A stretch of 64,000 nt of DNA from Aurantiacibacter aquimixticola (GTDB taxonomy: Bacteria > Pseudomonadota > Alphaproteobacteria > Sphingomonadales > Sphingomonadaceae). Location: the NCBI RefSeq assembly GCF_003605475.1, contig NZ_RAHX01000001.1:1612001-1676000 (forward strand), read 5' to 3'. Below are positions 1-9,066 of this stretch, piece by piece. A program made the position numbers and the translations under genes. The notes under the pieces are model-generated. The model searched no databases. It was not told where the DNA came from and was given only the letters and a program-made list of their open reading frames with translations. How positions within the stretch are numbered: position 1 is the stretch's first letter; each line of letters begins with the position of its first letter.

Positions 1-117
1 TGAAAACCGCAGAAAACCAAGGGTTTTGAAACGTCTGTTGTAACACTTGGCATATCCAACTGTAACAGTTTTGACAAGCGTGCCCCCAAAATGGCCCCCA
101 CTTGGAAGGTGCTTAGG

Positions 118-142
118 TTCGAGTCCGAAAAAGGGACTCGAA
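118..142. repeat. Perfect 9-bp inverted repeat containing a tRNA T-arm-like sequence
   Basis: TTCGAGTCC (118-126) and GGACTCGAA (134-142) form a perfect 9-bp stem around a 7-nt loop. GGTTCGAGTCC is also the generic tRNA T-arm (box B) sequence, and GGACTCGAA recurs in direct orientation inside tRNA-Leu at 10842-10850. It could be a hairpin terminator, a decayed attachment site or a tRNA remnant. No complete tRNA can be folded here. Confidence 0.5.
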
Positions 143-442
143 TTACACTCCACTCTGCGTCTTGAAACAATGAGACGCCAAGGCAGCGTTGAAGGGGGAT
201 AATAGGTTGCGCGACCTGTAGGCGTTCGGAAAAAGCCGAGCAGTCCAAAATGCCGCGTTACTTGCGCACTCCACGAGCTGAAATTTGGGCGCTCCCATAA
301 GCTGGCACCTCTGATCCAACACTGGTGGACTTCCCCCATACCCCCTCCGACATGCGGTGGCAGCAGGTGCAAAGGAGGTAGCGCGGATCATCCCGGCTTT
401 CCCGACAATGCCGGTGTATAAACCGGATTGCGCTTTGCGGTG
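143..442. other. No gene recognised
   Basis: About 300 bp between the inverted repeat and the palindrome upstream of the serine recombinase. A minus-strand open frame spans it but encodes a composition without recognisable domains. No RNA gene or clear promoter was identified. Confidence 0.5.
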
Positions 443-472
443 TTCACATATAAACGGTGGTTTACTTGTGAA
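443..472. promoter_or_regulatory. Imperfect palindrome upstream of the serine recombinase (operator or crossover site)
   Basis: TTCACATATAAAC (443-455) and GTTTACTTGTGAA (460-472) are inverted repeats matching at 11 of 13 positions with a 4-nt spacer. They end 15 nt before the recombinase ATG. Serine recombinases of the resolvase/invertase family act at short dyad sites that often lie next to their own gene, so this may be the recombination site, an autoregulatory operator, or both. The function is inferred only from position and symmetry. Confidence 0.5.
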
Positions 473-487
473 CAAAAGGTTATCCAC

Positions 488-1156
488 ATGACAATTCGCA
501 CACCGGCAATCGCATACTTCCGCGTTTCCACAGATCGACAGGGCCGCAGCGGTTTAGGTCTGGAGGCGCAGCGGGAAGCCGTGGCGCGCTATGCTGCTGA
601 AACCCGGCTGGAATTGGTCGGCGAGTTCGTTGAGGTCGAGACAGGAAAAGGTTCGAATGCGCTAAGCAAACGGCCCCAGCTTCTCGCTGCCCTTACCCAG
701 GCAAAGAACCGAAAGGCCAAACTGGTTTTGGCAAAGCTCGACCGGCTCGCCCGCAACGTTCATTTTATCTCGGGCCTGATGGAAACTGGCGTGGATTTCG
801 CGGTTGCTGATATGCCCAATGCAGATCGCTTCCAACTGCACCTTTATGCCGCTCTGGCGGAGAAGGAGGCCGAGGTTATCTCCCACCGGACCAAGGCTGC
901 CCTTGCCGCTGCAAAGGCTCGCGGAACAGTTTTGGGGCGCAACGGCAAGGTGCTGGCGAAGCGTAACAAGGCGGAAGCCGAAGCGCGTCTAAAGCCAATC
1001 GCGGGCCAGCTTCTGGCAAAGAAGGAGGCAGGCAAGAGCATTCGTCAAATAGCAGCGGAGCTAAACAAAGAAGGAGTAGCATCGCCCGCTGGCGGCAAAT
1101 GGCATCCAGCCAGCCTTCATCGAGCACTGAGCAGGCTTGAAACGATGAAGGGCTAG
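488..1156 (+). CDS. Serine recombinase, resolvase/invertase family
   Basis: A 222-aa site-specific recombinase. The N-terminal catalytic domain carries the motif AYFRVSTDRQ with the nucleophilic serine at residue 14 and the conserved LDRLARN segment at about residues 84-90. The C-terminal third (from about residue 165) is basic and predicted to form the DNA-binding helix-turn-helix. The ATG at 488 was chosen because it gives the canonical N-terminus; an upstream extension to 428 would overlap the palindrome. It stands alone in the island, with no partner or transposase, facing the restriction operon tail to tail. It could invert or resolve DNA within the island or help its excision. Large serine integrases are much longer, so this belongs to the small resolvase class. 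Confidence 0.9.
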   Translation: MTIRTPAIAYFRVSTDRQGRSGLGLEAQREAVARYAAETRLELVGEFVEVETGKGSNALSKRPQLLAALTQAKNRKAKLVLAKLDRLARNVHFISGLMETGVDFAVADMPNADRFQLHLYAALAEKEAEVISHRTKAALAAAKARGTVLGRNGKVLAKRNKAEAEARLKPIAGQLLAKKEAGKSIRQIAAELNKEGVASPAGGKWHPASLHRALSRLETMKG

Positions 1157-1193
1157 TAACCTCTACGGCACGAAATTCTAATATGCTCGGACG

Positions 1194-4100
1194 CTATGCG
1201 AAGCGATCCTGCACGAACTCCCAGACCGCGTTCACCTTGGCGTTCCAAAGCGCCTCTGGGTAAGGCTCCTCAGGTAATTGATTGAGCTGCACCCTGAGTT
1301 CGGTCCAGACAGTTCCTCGCGTTTCTTGACCGCGCTGCCAATCGACGGCCTCGACTAGCGTAGTGAGCCGCTCCAAAAGCTTTTTGGCGACCGCTTTCAC
1401 CTCGGTCTCTTGTGCCCTCGTCAGCCTTGGTTCGGGATTGGTTAGCAGGTCGAAGATCGCCAGCTCCGTCTGACTGAGTCCAGCTCTTGCGGCGCGCTCT
1501 TCCTCCTCATCGAGTCTGTGCACAAAATCTTTCAGCTCTGCAAAGAACCGCTCCGCATCAATCGACGCTGCATTGTAGGCAGCAACCAGCTCCTCCAGCT
1601 TCTCGATCATCGGTTTGCGAGCAGGGTTCTCCCTCACCATCTTCTTGGCTTTGGCCTCGGCTTGCTCGCGCAGTCTTTCAGCGGCAACTTTTGGGCTCTC
1701 TTGGAAAAGATCGCTCAGCTTCTCGAAGTCGATGTCGGAGAGGTCCACGCGCCCTTCGCGGCTGTCGCCTTCGATGATCGGCGAGACTATAGCGACGCCT
1801 TCGATCCGCTCGTCGAGCAGCGTCGCTATCCGTGCGGCGATGGCCGAAATATCGACCGGGCCAAGTTTGGCACGAACGGCATCGGCCAGCGTATGGAGGA
1901 CCGCCACCCGCCGCAGGAATGGCGCAGCACGCTCATCGGGAAGCACGGCCTTGTAGGCCTTCGACACAGCGGCAGACAGCCGCAAGAACTCGCGCCGCCT
2001 CTCGTCGGGGGCTACGAGCACTTCGACTGCCGCCGTGATCTGCCGGAGGCGCTCCATCCCCTGGACATCCAGAATAGCTGGCAAGTCGAGATCGAGAGAG
2101 GAGGTGAAGCTCTCGGCCTCTTCCAGCATGGTCGATAGCGCTCCGATCAGTGCCTGCTTGTCCTTGATCGGCGTCTCACCGACGCCAGCGCCGCCCGCAT
2201 ATACGGCAAGAGCCTTCTGAAGGTTGTTGAACACGCCAATGTAGTCGACGATCACGCCCGATGTCTTGTCCTCAGCCCTACGGTTGGCGCGGGCGATAGT
2301 CTGCATCAAAGTGTGGTTCTTCATCGGCTTGTCGAGATACACCGTGCCGATGCTGGGCACGTCGAACCCGGTAATCCACATCGCGCAGACGAACACCATT
2401 CGCAGCGGATCGTCGGCATCCTTGAACTTACGTTCTAGGTCTTCCTTCTGCATCCGCTCACGATGCGGGAGAATATCGAGCCCTCTCTTCCGCAGGTCGT
2501 CGACTTCGTTCTGCCCCTGGCTAACCACCACGGCCATATCCAGCTCGCGTAGGTGCATCAGGCGCTCCGCAATTTCCGCGCCCTCCGCTTCATGCGCCGT
2601 CTTGAGGTGCTTCTCAGCTTCGGCGATCAGGCGCTCGATTGCCGCCTTCACTCGGTCGTGCATGGCGACCGCAGCGGCCTTGTCTATGGCGACGAACATG
2701 GCCTTCCCGCGATAGCCGCGCGAAGCGAAGTGTCGCGCCACGTCCTCGGCTACCTTGTCCTGTCGGTCGGGATTGGTGATGAGCGTGTATTGGCGCCCGA
2801 AATCGCGGCCCAGTTTTCGCTCCTGCTCCTCGTCGAGCATTACTTCGTCTAGCAACTCATCGAGATCGCTTTGCAGGGCGTCCCGATCCATCTGAAGCTC
2901 CGGCTTGCGGGCTTCGTAGTAGAGCGGCACCGTCGCACCATCCCGCACCGACTGGGCGAAATCATACACCGAGACGTAATCGCCGAACACTTCGCGGGTG
3001 CGGCTGTCCTCGCCCTTGATAAGCGGCGTGCCTGTGAAGCCGATGAAGGCCGCATTGGGCAACGCCGCTCGCATGTTGGCGGCAAGCTGATCGTACTGGC
3101 TGCGATGTGCCTCGTCGGTCATTACGATGATGTCGGAGCGGTCCGACAAGACCGGCATCGGTTCGCGGTCCTCGGTGGAGAACTTCTGGATCAGGGTGAA
3201 AACGTAGCGTTCGTTGCCTTCCAGCAAATCGCGAAGATGCGCTCGGCTTCCGGCCTGCGCTTCCCGGATGTCTTTCGTCAGCGCCCCAGCCGAAGCGAAC
3301 TGCCCGGCGATCTGATCGTCCAGCTCTGTGCGATCCGTGACGATCACGAAAGTATAGTTGCCAGCAATCCGCCGAAGCACCTTCTCGGCAAACATCACCA
3401 TCGACAGGCTCTTGCCCGAGCCCTGTGTGTGCCAGAATACGCCCAGCTTGCGCTGATCATCGGCCAGCCTGCCGACCGCTTCGATCGCGCGGTTGACGCC
3501 CAGCACCTGATGATACCTGCCAACGATCTTTCGCAGGCCGTCGCGCGCCTCGTCGAACAACACGAAGTTCTCGATCAGATCGAGGAAACGGGCGGGCTCG
3601 CATGTCGCATGAAGCAGAGTGTTGAGGCTGGGATCGTCGGGCTCGCCCTCTTCCAGCTTCTGCCAGGGCGAGAAGAAGCGATAGGGCGCATGGCTGGCCC
3701 CGATGAGGTTATCGATACCGTTGGAGAGGATCACGAAGCCATTGGCGTCGAACACGCGCGGTATCGCATCCTTGTAGTCACGCAGATTGGCCTCGTATCC
3801 GTCCTGCACCGGCTTCGTCGGAGCTTTCCATTCGGCGAAGAGAAGCGGAATGCCGTTGACGAAGCCGATAGTGTCCGGGCGGCGCTTGTGATGCAGCCCC
3901 TCAATCCAGACCTGGTTGGCGGCGAGAAAATCATTGGCAGCTGGATTCCGCCAATCGATCACGCGGACGGTGACATCCTCGAACTTCCCGTCATCGCGCC
4001 TGACTTCGACGGTCACACCATCGACTATCTGCGCCAGGACTTCGCGATTGGCAGCCACAGGATTGAGTGCCGAGCGATCCCGGAAGAGTTTGTCCTCAGC

Positions 4101-4331
4101 CAGCTTGAGCGCTTCTTCCGGCAGGCCGGGATTGAGCTTTGCCATGGCGGCGCGAAACCAGGCGGGCAGGTACGTCTGGCGAAAGCTGATGCGACCCGTC
4201 GGATTGTCCGGTCCCGGCTGTTCATGAAGTAGATTGATGCGTTCCCAGCCGAGCTGCTCCATTAGGTCCAAAGCGGGCTGCTCCACCGTCTTGTCCTCAC
4301 TGGCGACAAAGCTGGAAAGCGACGGCGCCAT
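1194..4331 (-). CDS. hsdR: Type I restriction enzyme, R (motor/nuclease) subunit
   Basis: A 1045-aa HsdR, the ATP-dependent translocase and nuclease of the type I restriction complex, which cuts unmethylated foreign DNA. The N-terminal nuclease domain has a PD-(D/E)xK signature: D153 in RRPDTIGF and E167-W-K169. The superfamily 2 helicase core follows, with Walker A TQGSGKS at 302-308 and the DEAH box at 406-409. The C-terminal region is helical and charged, as is usual for HsdR contacts with the methylase. Its ATG overlaps the stop of the DUF4268 gene by one base (TGATG), so it is the last gene of a translationally coupled operon hsdM-hsdS-DUF4268-hsdR. The length is normal for the family and no disruption is seen. 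Confidence 0.95.
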   Translation of the reverse strand: MAPSLSSFVASEDKTVEQPALDLMEQLGWERINLLHEQPGPDNPTGRISFRQTYLPAWFRAAMAKLNPGLPEEALKLAEDKLFRDRSALNPVAANREVLAQIVDGVTVEVRRDDGKFEDVTVRVIDWRNPAANDFLAANQVWIEGLHHKRRPDTIGFVNGIPLLFAEWKAPTKPVQDGYEANLRDYKDAIPRVFDANGFVILSNGIDNLIGASHAPYRFFSPWQKLEEGEPDDPSLNTLLHATCEPARFLDLIENFVLFDEARDGLRKIVGRYHQVLGVNRAIEAVGRLADDQRKLGVFWHTQGSGKSLSMVMFAEKVLRRIAGNYTFVIVTDRTELDDQIAGQFASAGALTKDIREAQAGSRAHLRDLLEGNERYVFTLIQKFSTEDREPMPVLSDRSDIIVMTDEAHRSQYDQLAANMRAALPNAAFIGFTGTPLIKGEDSRTREVFGDYVSVYDFAQSVRDGATVPLYYEARKPELQMDRDALQSDLDELLDEVMLDEEQERKLGRDFGRQYTLITNPDRQDKVAEDVARHFASRGYRGKAMFVAIDKAAAVAMHDRVKAAIERLIAEAEKHLKTAHEAEGAEIAERLMHLRELDMAVVVSQGQNEVDDLRKRGLDILPHRERMQKEDLERKFKDADDPLRMVFVCAMWITGFDVPSIGTVYLDKPMKNHTLMQTIARANRRAEDKTSGVIVDYIGVFNNLQKALAVYAGGAGVGETPIKDKQALIGALSTMLEEAESFTSSLDLDLPAILDVQGMERLRQITAAVEVLVAPDERRREFLRLSAAVSKAYKAVLPDERAAPFLRRVAVLHTLADAVRAKLGPVDISAIAARIATLLDERIEGVAIVSPIIEGDSREGRVDLSDIDFEKLSDLFQESPKVAAERLREQAEAKAKKMVRENPARKPMIEKLEELVAAYNAASIDAERFFAELKDFVHRLDEEEERAARAGLSQTELAIFDLLTNPEPRLTRAQETEVKAVAKKLLERLTTLVEAVDWQRGQETRGTVWTELRVQLNQLPEEPYPEALWNAKVNAVWEFVQDRFA

Positions 4332-5335
4332 CAGTCGATCTCGGAGCTTTCATCGCCATCGACGTCGACATCGATGGTGGCGCCTGCGTCAGTGAATTGC
4401 AGGGCATAGGGCCGGAAGACTTCTCGGAAACGCTCAAGGGTCGAGACCACCCAGGCTTGCTGTTCCGGCCAGTCCTCTTCGTCGGCAGGGTTGGTCTTCT
4501 CCCGATAGAGCGCGATGCGGCTTTGCTTCTTGCCTTCGAGCCGTTGCCATGAAAGGCCTGGAATTGCCTCGTCGATTGCCGCCCGATGCGCCTCCAGCTC
4601 GTCGTACCAGACCTTTCCCGGTGGGCCGCGAAAGGCGAACTCGACCGAGAGGTGCTGCTTGCCCTTGTTGACGGTCGAGGAGAGCCAGGTGTCGGAACGC
4701 CCCAGAGAATAATCCGCCCAGTGCTGGGGATGGGCTTTCTGCGGGCGCACCTTGCTTTTGCGATCGATCAGCTTCGCGCGAACACCCTTCCAGAAGCGCT
4801 GCTGTTGTTGCTTGAGGTCGGACAGGCCGGATTCGGTCTTCTGCTTGACCTCTTTCGTCCATTCATTGGGCTCGGCCACCACATTGAACATGGGTGCGGG
4901 CGGCGATCCATCGATTTGCCACAGCTCGATTTCAAGCCCGAAGATTTCGAGATTGTCGGTCGTCAGATCATTCAGCCAGTCCAGGGCCGCGCGATGTTCT
5001 TCTGCAAACTTCTCGGCGATCCAGACGATCGTGACGGCATCAAGCCCCGCTGCGTAGGTGAGGAGTTGGCCGAGGTGGCGGTGATCGGTGCGTTCAAGCT
5101 GGTTCTCGATCAGCACCCAGTGATCGTCTGTCGTGTCGGTGCGCTTGGCGAGTATGTCAGCCTTGAACGGACCGACGAACTTCTCGGTCGCCTCGACCTC
5201 CAGCTCCATGTCGAGCACTTCCTGGAGTAATTCCATGCCTTCTTCGGATGCGAGCCAAGGCGTGAAGTGCGTTGCCTCGTTCATCCACGCGCTGCGGACA
5301 TCGACGCGCTTTACCTTGCCTAGTTTGGGGATCAT
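4331..5335 (-). CDS. DUF4268 protein embedded in the type I restriction operon (PD-(D/E)xK-like)
   Basis: A 334-aa protein between hsdS and hsdR, overlapping hsdS by 4 bp and hsdR by 1 bp. The N-terminal half has a restriction-nuclease-like pattern: D60 in PFKADILAK, then E77-N-Q79 in LIENQLERTDH, followed by HLGQLLTYAAGL and a conserved IVWIAEKF strand. This resembles a PD-(D/E)xK fold with the last lysine replaced by glutamine. The C-terminal half (about 170-334) matches the DUF4268 type, rich in tryptophan and charged residues. Proteins of this family are known to recur beside type I systems, but their role is not established. Its position implies that it works with the HsdRMS complex, perhaps as an extra nuclease or specificity modifier. 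That role is inference. Confidence 0.8.
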   Translation of the reverse strand: MIPKLGKVKRVDVRSAWMNEATHFTPWLASEEGMELLQEVLDMELEVEATEKFVGPFKADILAKRTDTTDDHWVLIENQLERTDHRHLGQLLTYAAGLDAVTIVWIAEKFAEEHRAALDWLNDLTTDNLEIFGLEIELWQIDGSPPAPMFNVVAEPNEWTKEVKQKTESGLSDLKQQQQRFWKGVRAKLIDRKSKVRPQKAHPQHWADYSLGRSDTWLSSTVNKGKQHLSVEFAFRGPPGKVWYDELEAHRAAIDEAIPGLSWQRLEGKKQSRIALYREKTNPADEEDWPEQQAWVVSTLERFREVFRPYALQFTDAGATIDVDVDGDESSEID

Positions 5336-6543
5336 GCTGCGTCCTCAAGTTCGCGCTCGGCAATCTCGACGGAGAGCTGGCCGGAGATTAGACGGGGGAG
5401 CAGGAGGTCGCGGGAGGCTGCAAGTTTCTCGTTCGCCACATGAAGGTTCACCAGCTCTTCGTCGACCGGTGAGAAGAAAGCGTCGGCCTGTCTCTGGGTC
5501 TCATCGTCAGCCACCGGCAGATAGATGGTTTTAAGGTGCTTCGCTCCGAGATGGGCGACGGTCGTGCCGCTGATGGTGTCTTCGAAAAACTTAATCTTCG
5601 GCTTCACCGCTTGGAGGAGCCAGCCGCTCGACCGGGCCAGCGTTGGCCTCAGCCGCGTCACTCGTTGATTGAGAGCTGCATCTCCGCCAACCCACACATT
5701 TGTGTGAAAGTTGCCGTCCATCCCAACCAGAATGTCTCCATTGCGGACGCAGTATCGATCGGCAAACTCCTCCGGCGTCCAAGTAGAGGTTCGCCCCTCT
5801 TGTACATCCCGGATACGCACGACACGAGCGCCGACCGGCTCGGTCGAGAATGCCTTTGACTTGAATGCGAAGCCGAACCCCACCTCAGCAGCATCGTAGA
5901 GGTTCACCCACTCCCAACCCTCAGGCAGCGGGCCATCGGGAGCACCGACGATGGGCACATCTTCATGGCCGGGGAAGCGGAAGCGGACGAACCACTCCTC
6001 GAACAGCCGCCGCGCCATCTCCTCCAGCGCCGCTATCCGCCGCCGGTTGACCTCGATCAGGTCGTCATAGGTTCCAAGGATCGCCGCGATGCGCTGCTGT
6101 GTTTCGAGGGGCGGGACAGGGATAAGAGCCTGTCGAAAAAGCGGATGATGCCCCTTGTAGTCCGATAGACTTACCCGCCCTAGCGCAGCGTAGAAAAAAT
6201 AGCGCGTATCAATAATACCGGGCTTCCCAACCTTCGGGAAGATATTCTGGATACACGAGAACGGCGAAGTCATAAAACGCATTGCGCAAGTGTGGTTGGC
6301 AAATGTCACGACTGGCCTACCCTGCGTTGCCTGAACTCCAGGCTCCTCGTCGTGATAGCCAACGAAATCGGTTTGCCCCTGCGAAAGCACGGGCACGCGC
6401 CCTGACGCCTGCGAAGATTTTTTGTCGAACAGCTTCCCCGGCTTCAATTTTTCCGTCGCATCCTCGGTCGCGAGATACTTCCAACCGTGAGGGAGTTTCG
6501 GAGCCTCATCGGCTTCAAGATAGAACGGTTGAGTGAGGCTCAT
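5332..6543 (-). CDS. hsdS: Type I restriction-modification specificity subunit S
   Basis: A 403-aa HsdS, which sets the bipartite DNA target of the restriction-modification complex. It has the standard layout of two target-recognition domains (about residues 15-140 and 215-350), each followed by a conserved helix. The first helix contains PPLETQQRIAAILGTYDDLIEVNRRR near 150-175 and the second DETQRQADAFFSPVDEEL near 355-375. The ATG overlaps the hsdM stop by 4 bp (ATGA), and the end overlaps the DUF4268 start by 4 bp. Target-recognition domains vary strongly between strains, so the recognised sequence cannot be read from this protein. Confidence 0.93.
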   Translation of the reverse strand: MSLTQPFYLEADEAPKLPHGWKYLATEDATEKLKPGKLFDKKSSQASGRVPVLSQGQTDFVGYHDEEPGVQATQGRPVVTFANHTCAMRFMTSPFSCIQNIFPKVGKPGIIDTRYFFYAALGRVSLSDYKGHHPLFRQALIPVPPLETQQRIAAILGTYDDLIEVNRRRIAALEEMARRLFEEWFVRFRFPGHEDVPIVGAPDGPLPEGWEWVNLYDAAEVGFGFAFKSKAFSTEPVGARVVRIRDVQEGRTSTWTPEEFADRYCVRNGDILVGMDGNFHTNVWVGGDAALNQRVTRLRPTLARSSGWLLQAVKPKIKFFEDTISGTTVAHLGAKHLKTIYLPVADDETQRQADAFFSPVDEELVNLHVANEKLAASRDLLLPRLISGQLSVEIAERELEDAA

Positions 6544-8144
6544 CTTGCAAGCACCTCAGCCGCGTTTTGAGCGATGGTCTCTTGCAACTGTGCCGCCTCC
6601 GCATTCAACGTCTCCAGCTCCTCCTGCAACCCCTCCAATCGCTCTTTAAAATCGACGTCGTCGATCTGCTCGCCAGCCGCCACGCCAACATAGCGGCCAG
6701 GATTGAAGCTCCAGTCTTGCGCTTCGATCTCCTTTCGGCTGACAACTTTGCAGAGGCCAGCCACATTGCGGAAGCCATCTTCGCCGAACGTTTCTGCCAT
6801 CAGGTCCGCGCTGCCCTGCTGCATCTCGACCTCACCCCCGCGCCACAGCCGCACGATGTTGCTGATAAACTCGATCTGCTCTGGCGTGTATTCGCGGTGC
6901 GCCCGCGTCACCTGCCGGAAAATCTTGCGGGCATCGATGAAGAGCACCTGATCCGCGCGCTCGCCATCCGTCTTGCCTTTGTCGAGGAACCAGAGTGTTA
7001 CTGGCAGCGTGACGGTAAGGAACATATTGGGCGAGGTCGTGATGATGACATCCACCATTCCGCTCTCGACCAGCTTGCGGCGCATCTCCTTTTCGGAATG
7101 TCCCGCATCGGCAGCCGAGTTCGCCATTACGAAGCCTCCGCGACCGGTTTCGTTCAGCGCGGCGGCAAACATCCCAATCCAGAGGTAGTTGGCGTTGTTG
7201 GTCCCCGGAATGCCCAGTGGAAAGCGCGGGCTGACCTTGCCCGCATCGTTTACCAGCCGGGAGCGATCGACCTCCGATTGGTTGAAGGGCGGATTGGCCA
7301 TGACGAAATCGAACTGGCCCACCATTTTGTGCGGGTCTTCGTAATAGGCGTTGGCCACCTTGATGTCGCCGGAAACGCCATGAACCGCCAGATTGAGGCG
7401 GCACAGCTTCTGTGTGTCCTCCATCTTCTCAACGCCATAAAGGCCGATCTCGCGGCTGGGATTGTCCCCGTGCCGCTTCACGAACTCCGCCGAATGCACG
7501 AACATGCCGCCCGATCCGCAGGCGGGATCGAGTATTTTGCCATGATAGGGCTCAATCACCTCCACGATCAGCTTCACGATGGACGCCGGGGTAAAATACT
7601 CCCCACCCTTCTGCATATAGTTGGACGCAAACTCGCCCATGAAATACTCGAAGATGAGGCCGTAGGCGTCCCCGTCGATCTCCAGCGGCGCAAGCAGGCG
7701 CAGAAGCTCTCTCAGCACTCCGTTGGGCAGCGATCCGTAGCCCTGCGGCATCACACCGGCGAGATCGGGATTGTGCTCCGCAATCGCCTTCATCGCCTCG
7801 TTCAATGCCTCGGCGAGGTTCTCGTTTTCCGGTAAGCCGAGCAGGTAGGAGAAGCGGGCATGGTCGGGCAGAAATATCGCGCCCTTGCCCTGATAGTCGC
7901 CCGGCGTGGGCTTCATGCGGCCCGTGAACGTCTCCGCCAGCTCTGCATCGATGAGATCGAACTTCGCCTCCATCTGCCGCAGCGCAATGAGCGCCAGCAC
8001 CGGCTGAGCGTATTGGTCAGGCCGAAGGGCTGTGTTCGTCCAGAGCTGGTTTGCCGTCGCAAACAGGCGACGCGACAGGTCTTGAAGATCGACTGCCAAG
8101 ATTTCCCCCAATGGTGTGCCCGGGATCACCCCAGAGTTTGCCAA
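6540..8144 (-). CDS. hsdM: Type I restriction-modification DNA methyltransferase subunit M
   Basis: A 534-aa N6-adenine methyltransferase that protects host DNA and forms the core of the type I complex with HsdS. An N-terminal helical domain (about 15-150) precedes the catalytic domain, with the SAM-binding motif DPACGSGG at 206-213 and the catalytic motif NPPF at 284-287. The C-terminal tail is coiled-coil-like (about 500-534). It is first in the operon, so its promoter should lie in the palindrome-rich spacer to its right. The assigned start is a TTG at 8144 with a weak ribosome binding site; a GTG five codons downstream is an alternative. Confidence 0.95.
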   Translation of the reverse strand: MANSGVIPGTPLGEILAVDLQDLSRRLFATANQLWTNTALRPDQYAQPVLALIALRQMEAKFDLIDAELAETFTGRMKPTPGDYQGKGAIFLPDHARFSYLLGLPENENLAEALNEAMKAIAEHNPDLAGVMPQGYGSLPNGVLRELLRLLAPLEIDGDAYGLIFEYFMGEFASNYMQKGGEYFTPASIVKLIVEVIEPYHGKILDPACGSGGMFVHSAEFVKRHGDNPSREIGLYGVEKMEDTQKLCRLNLAVHGVSGDIKVANAYYEDPHKMVGQFDFVMANPPFNQSEVDRSRLVNDAGKVSPRFPLGIPGTNNANYLWIGMFAAALNETGRGGFVMANSAADAGHSEKEMRRKLVESGMVDVIITTSPNMFLTVTLPVTLWFLDKGKTDGERADQVLFIDARKIFRQVTRAHREYTPEQIEFISNIVRLWRGGEVEMQQGSADLMAETFGEDGFRNVAGLCKVVSRKEIEAQDWSFNPGRYVGVAAGEQIDDVDFKERLEGLQEELETLNAEAAQLQETIAQNAAEVLAR

Positions 8145-8260
8145 TGCCTGCCAGCTTACCGATCGCTCGAAAAGCCCTGATCTGAGAGGAAATGCTGAAT
8201 TGATACCGTCAAGAACAAGAACGCGGTTTTGATTGGCCGAGTGACAAGTTCCTCCCGCAC

Positions 8261-8490
8261 AGGGTTACCCAGGGTATACCCGGGGCCTCCCCCGGTTTCA
8301 GACCGAGGAGAGATGCAAGGTCAATACGCCAAGCGAACCATCTGGCAGGACGAAGAATTATCCCCTCAGGGTGTATCTAGGGTTATCCCCGGGTGCCGAG
8401 GAATGGATGAAGGACAATATCAGCTAGCCTACTCCGTGAGGAAGTAAGGTACGCCCCAGTGAGTACCCGGGAGAATCCTAGGGATACCCT
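8261..8490. repeat. Cluster of AGGG..CCC palindromic motifs upstream of hsdM
   Basis: The spacer between hsdM and the small secreted protein contains repeated near-palindromes built on AGGG-N-CCC: AGGGTTACCC (8261-8270), AGGGTATACCC (8271-8281), AGGGTTATCCCC (8379-8390) and AGGGATACCC (8480-8489). Weaker relatives lie at 8368-8378 and 8446-8456. The main sites are about 100 bp apart. They resemble operators or iteron-like protein-binding sites and lie where the restriction operon promoter should be. No open reading frame over this stretch is convincing. Confidence 0.6.
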
Positions 8491-8577
8491 AAGGGGAACC
8501 GGGGGGATTTGGAAACAAAAGAAGAACATCAGAGGGCGGCTAGGTCACTTATCCGGCTAACACATCTGTCTCGTTCT

Positions 8578-8997
8578 CTAATCGGCTTCCACAAGCTCAA
8601 TCATTAAGGTTTCTTCATATTGCTCTATATCAAGGGCGACAGCTTCTTCCGACAGAACTGATAAAGTCTGTTCGGAGATTGCTGAGCGTATGCCCCTGCC
8701 CAACAAATGCGCCTCCGCTAGCGGGGCCATCGCTTCGATATACTCTTGCCGCAGCACCCAACATTTCTCTTTGGCCACTTCCAAGGCAGATCGAGCATCC
8801 GTGACGGTCGCCCAGCGTCGTGCCTCAAACTCTAGACACTGTTTTAGAAGCGCGCTGGCGCTTCCAGCCCTCGCCTCATTTACGTTGAAACTCTCCGGCT
8901 CTCGAATTTCGCGCGTTTCGCCGAGAGCATCCTGAGCTGCGGCGGGCACTGCAAAAATGGCAGCAGCGACTGTCAGCAAAAAAGAGGACTGGATCAC
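8578..8997 (-). CDS. Small secreted protein of unknown function
   Basis: A 139-aa protein with an N-terminal signal peptide: a hydrophobic stretch (SSFLLTVAAAIFAVPAAAQ) with an AAAQ-type cleavage site. The mature part is acidic and helical, with two cysteines (near C65 and C83) and no recognised domain. The GTG at 8997 was chosen because AGGAG lies 7 nt upstream and the reading starts directly with the signal peptide; a longer frame to 9078 lacks these. It is divergent from the XRE regulator and lies inside the island, so it is accessory cargo. Function unknown. Confidence 0.7.
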   Translation of the reverse strand: MIQSSFLLTVAAAIFAVPAAAQDALGETREIREPESFNVNEARAGSASALLKQCLEFEARRWATVTDARSALEVAKEKCWVLRQEYIEAMAPLAEAHLLGRGIRSAISEQTLSVLSEEAVALDIEQYEETLMIELVEAD

Positions 8998-9066
8998 GAA
9001 GCACTCCTGGAGAGGTGGGTCGTAAATACCGTGGCCTAGCCGTGCATCGGGCGCAACTGAAAAGCG

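Noticed and set aside
143..487. Open frame of 114 codons on the minus strand at the left edge
   Set aside because: No domain, signal or membrane pattern, and it covers the promoter and palindrome of the serine recombinase.
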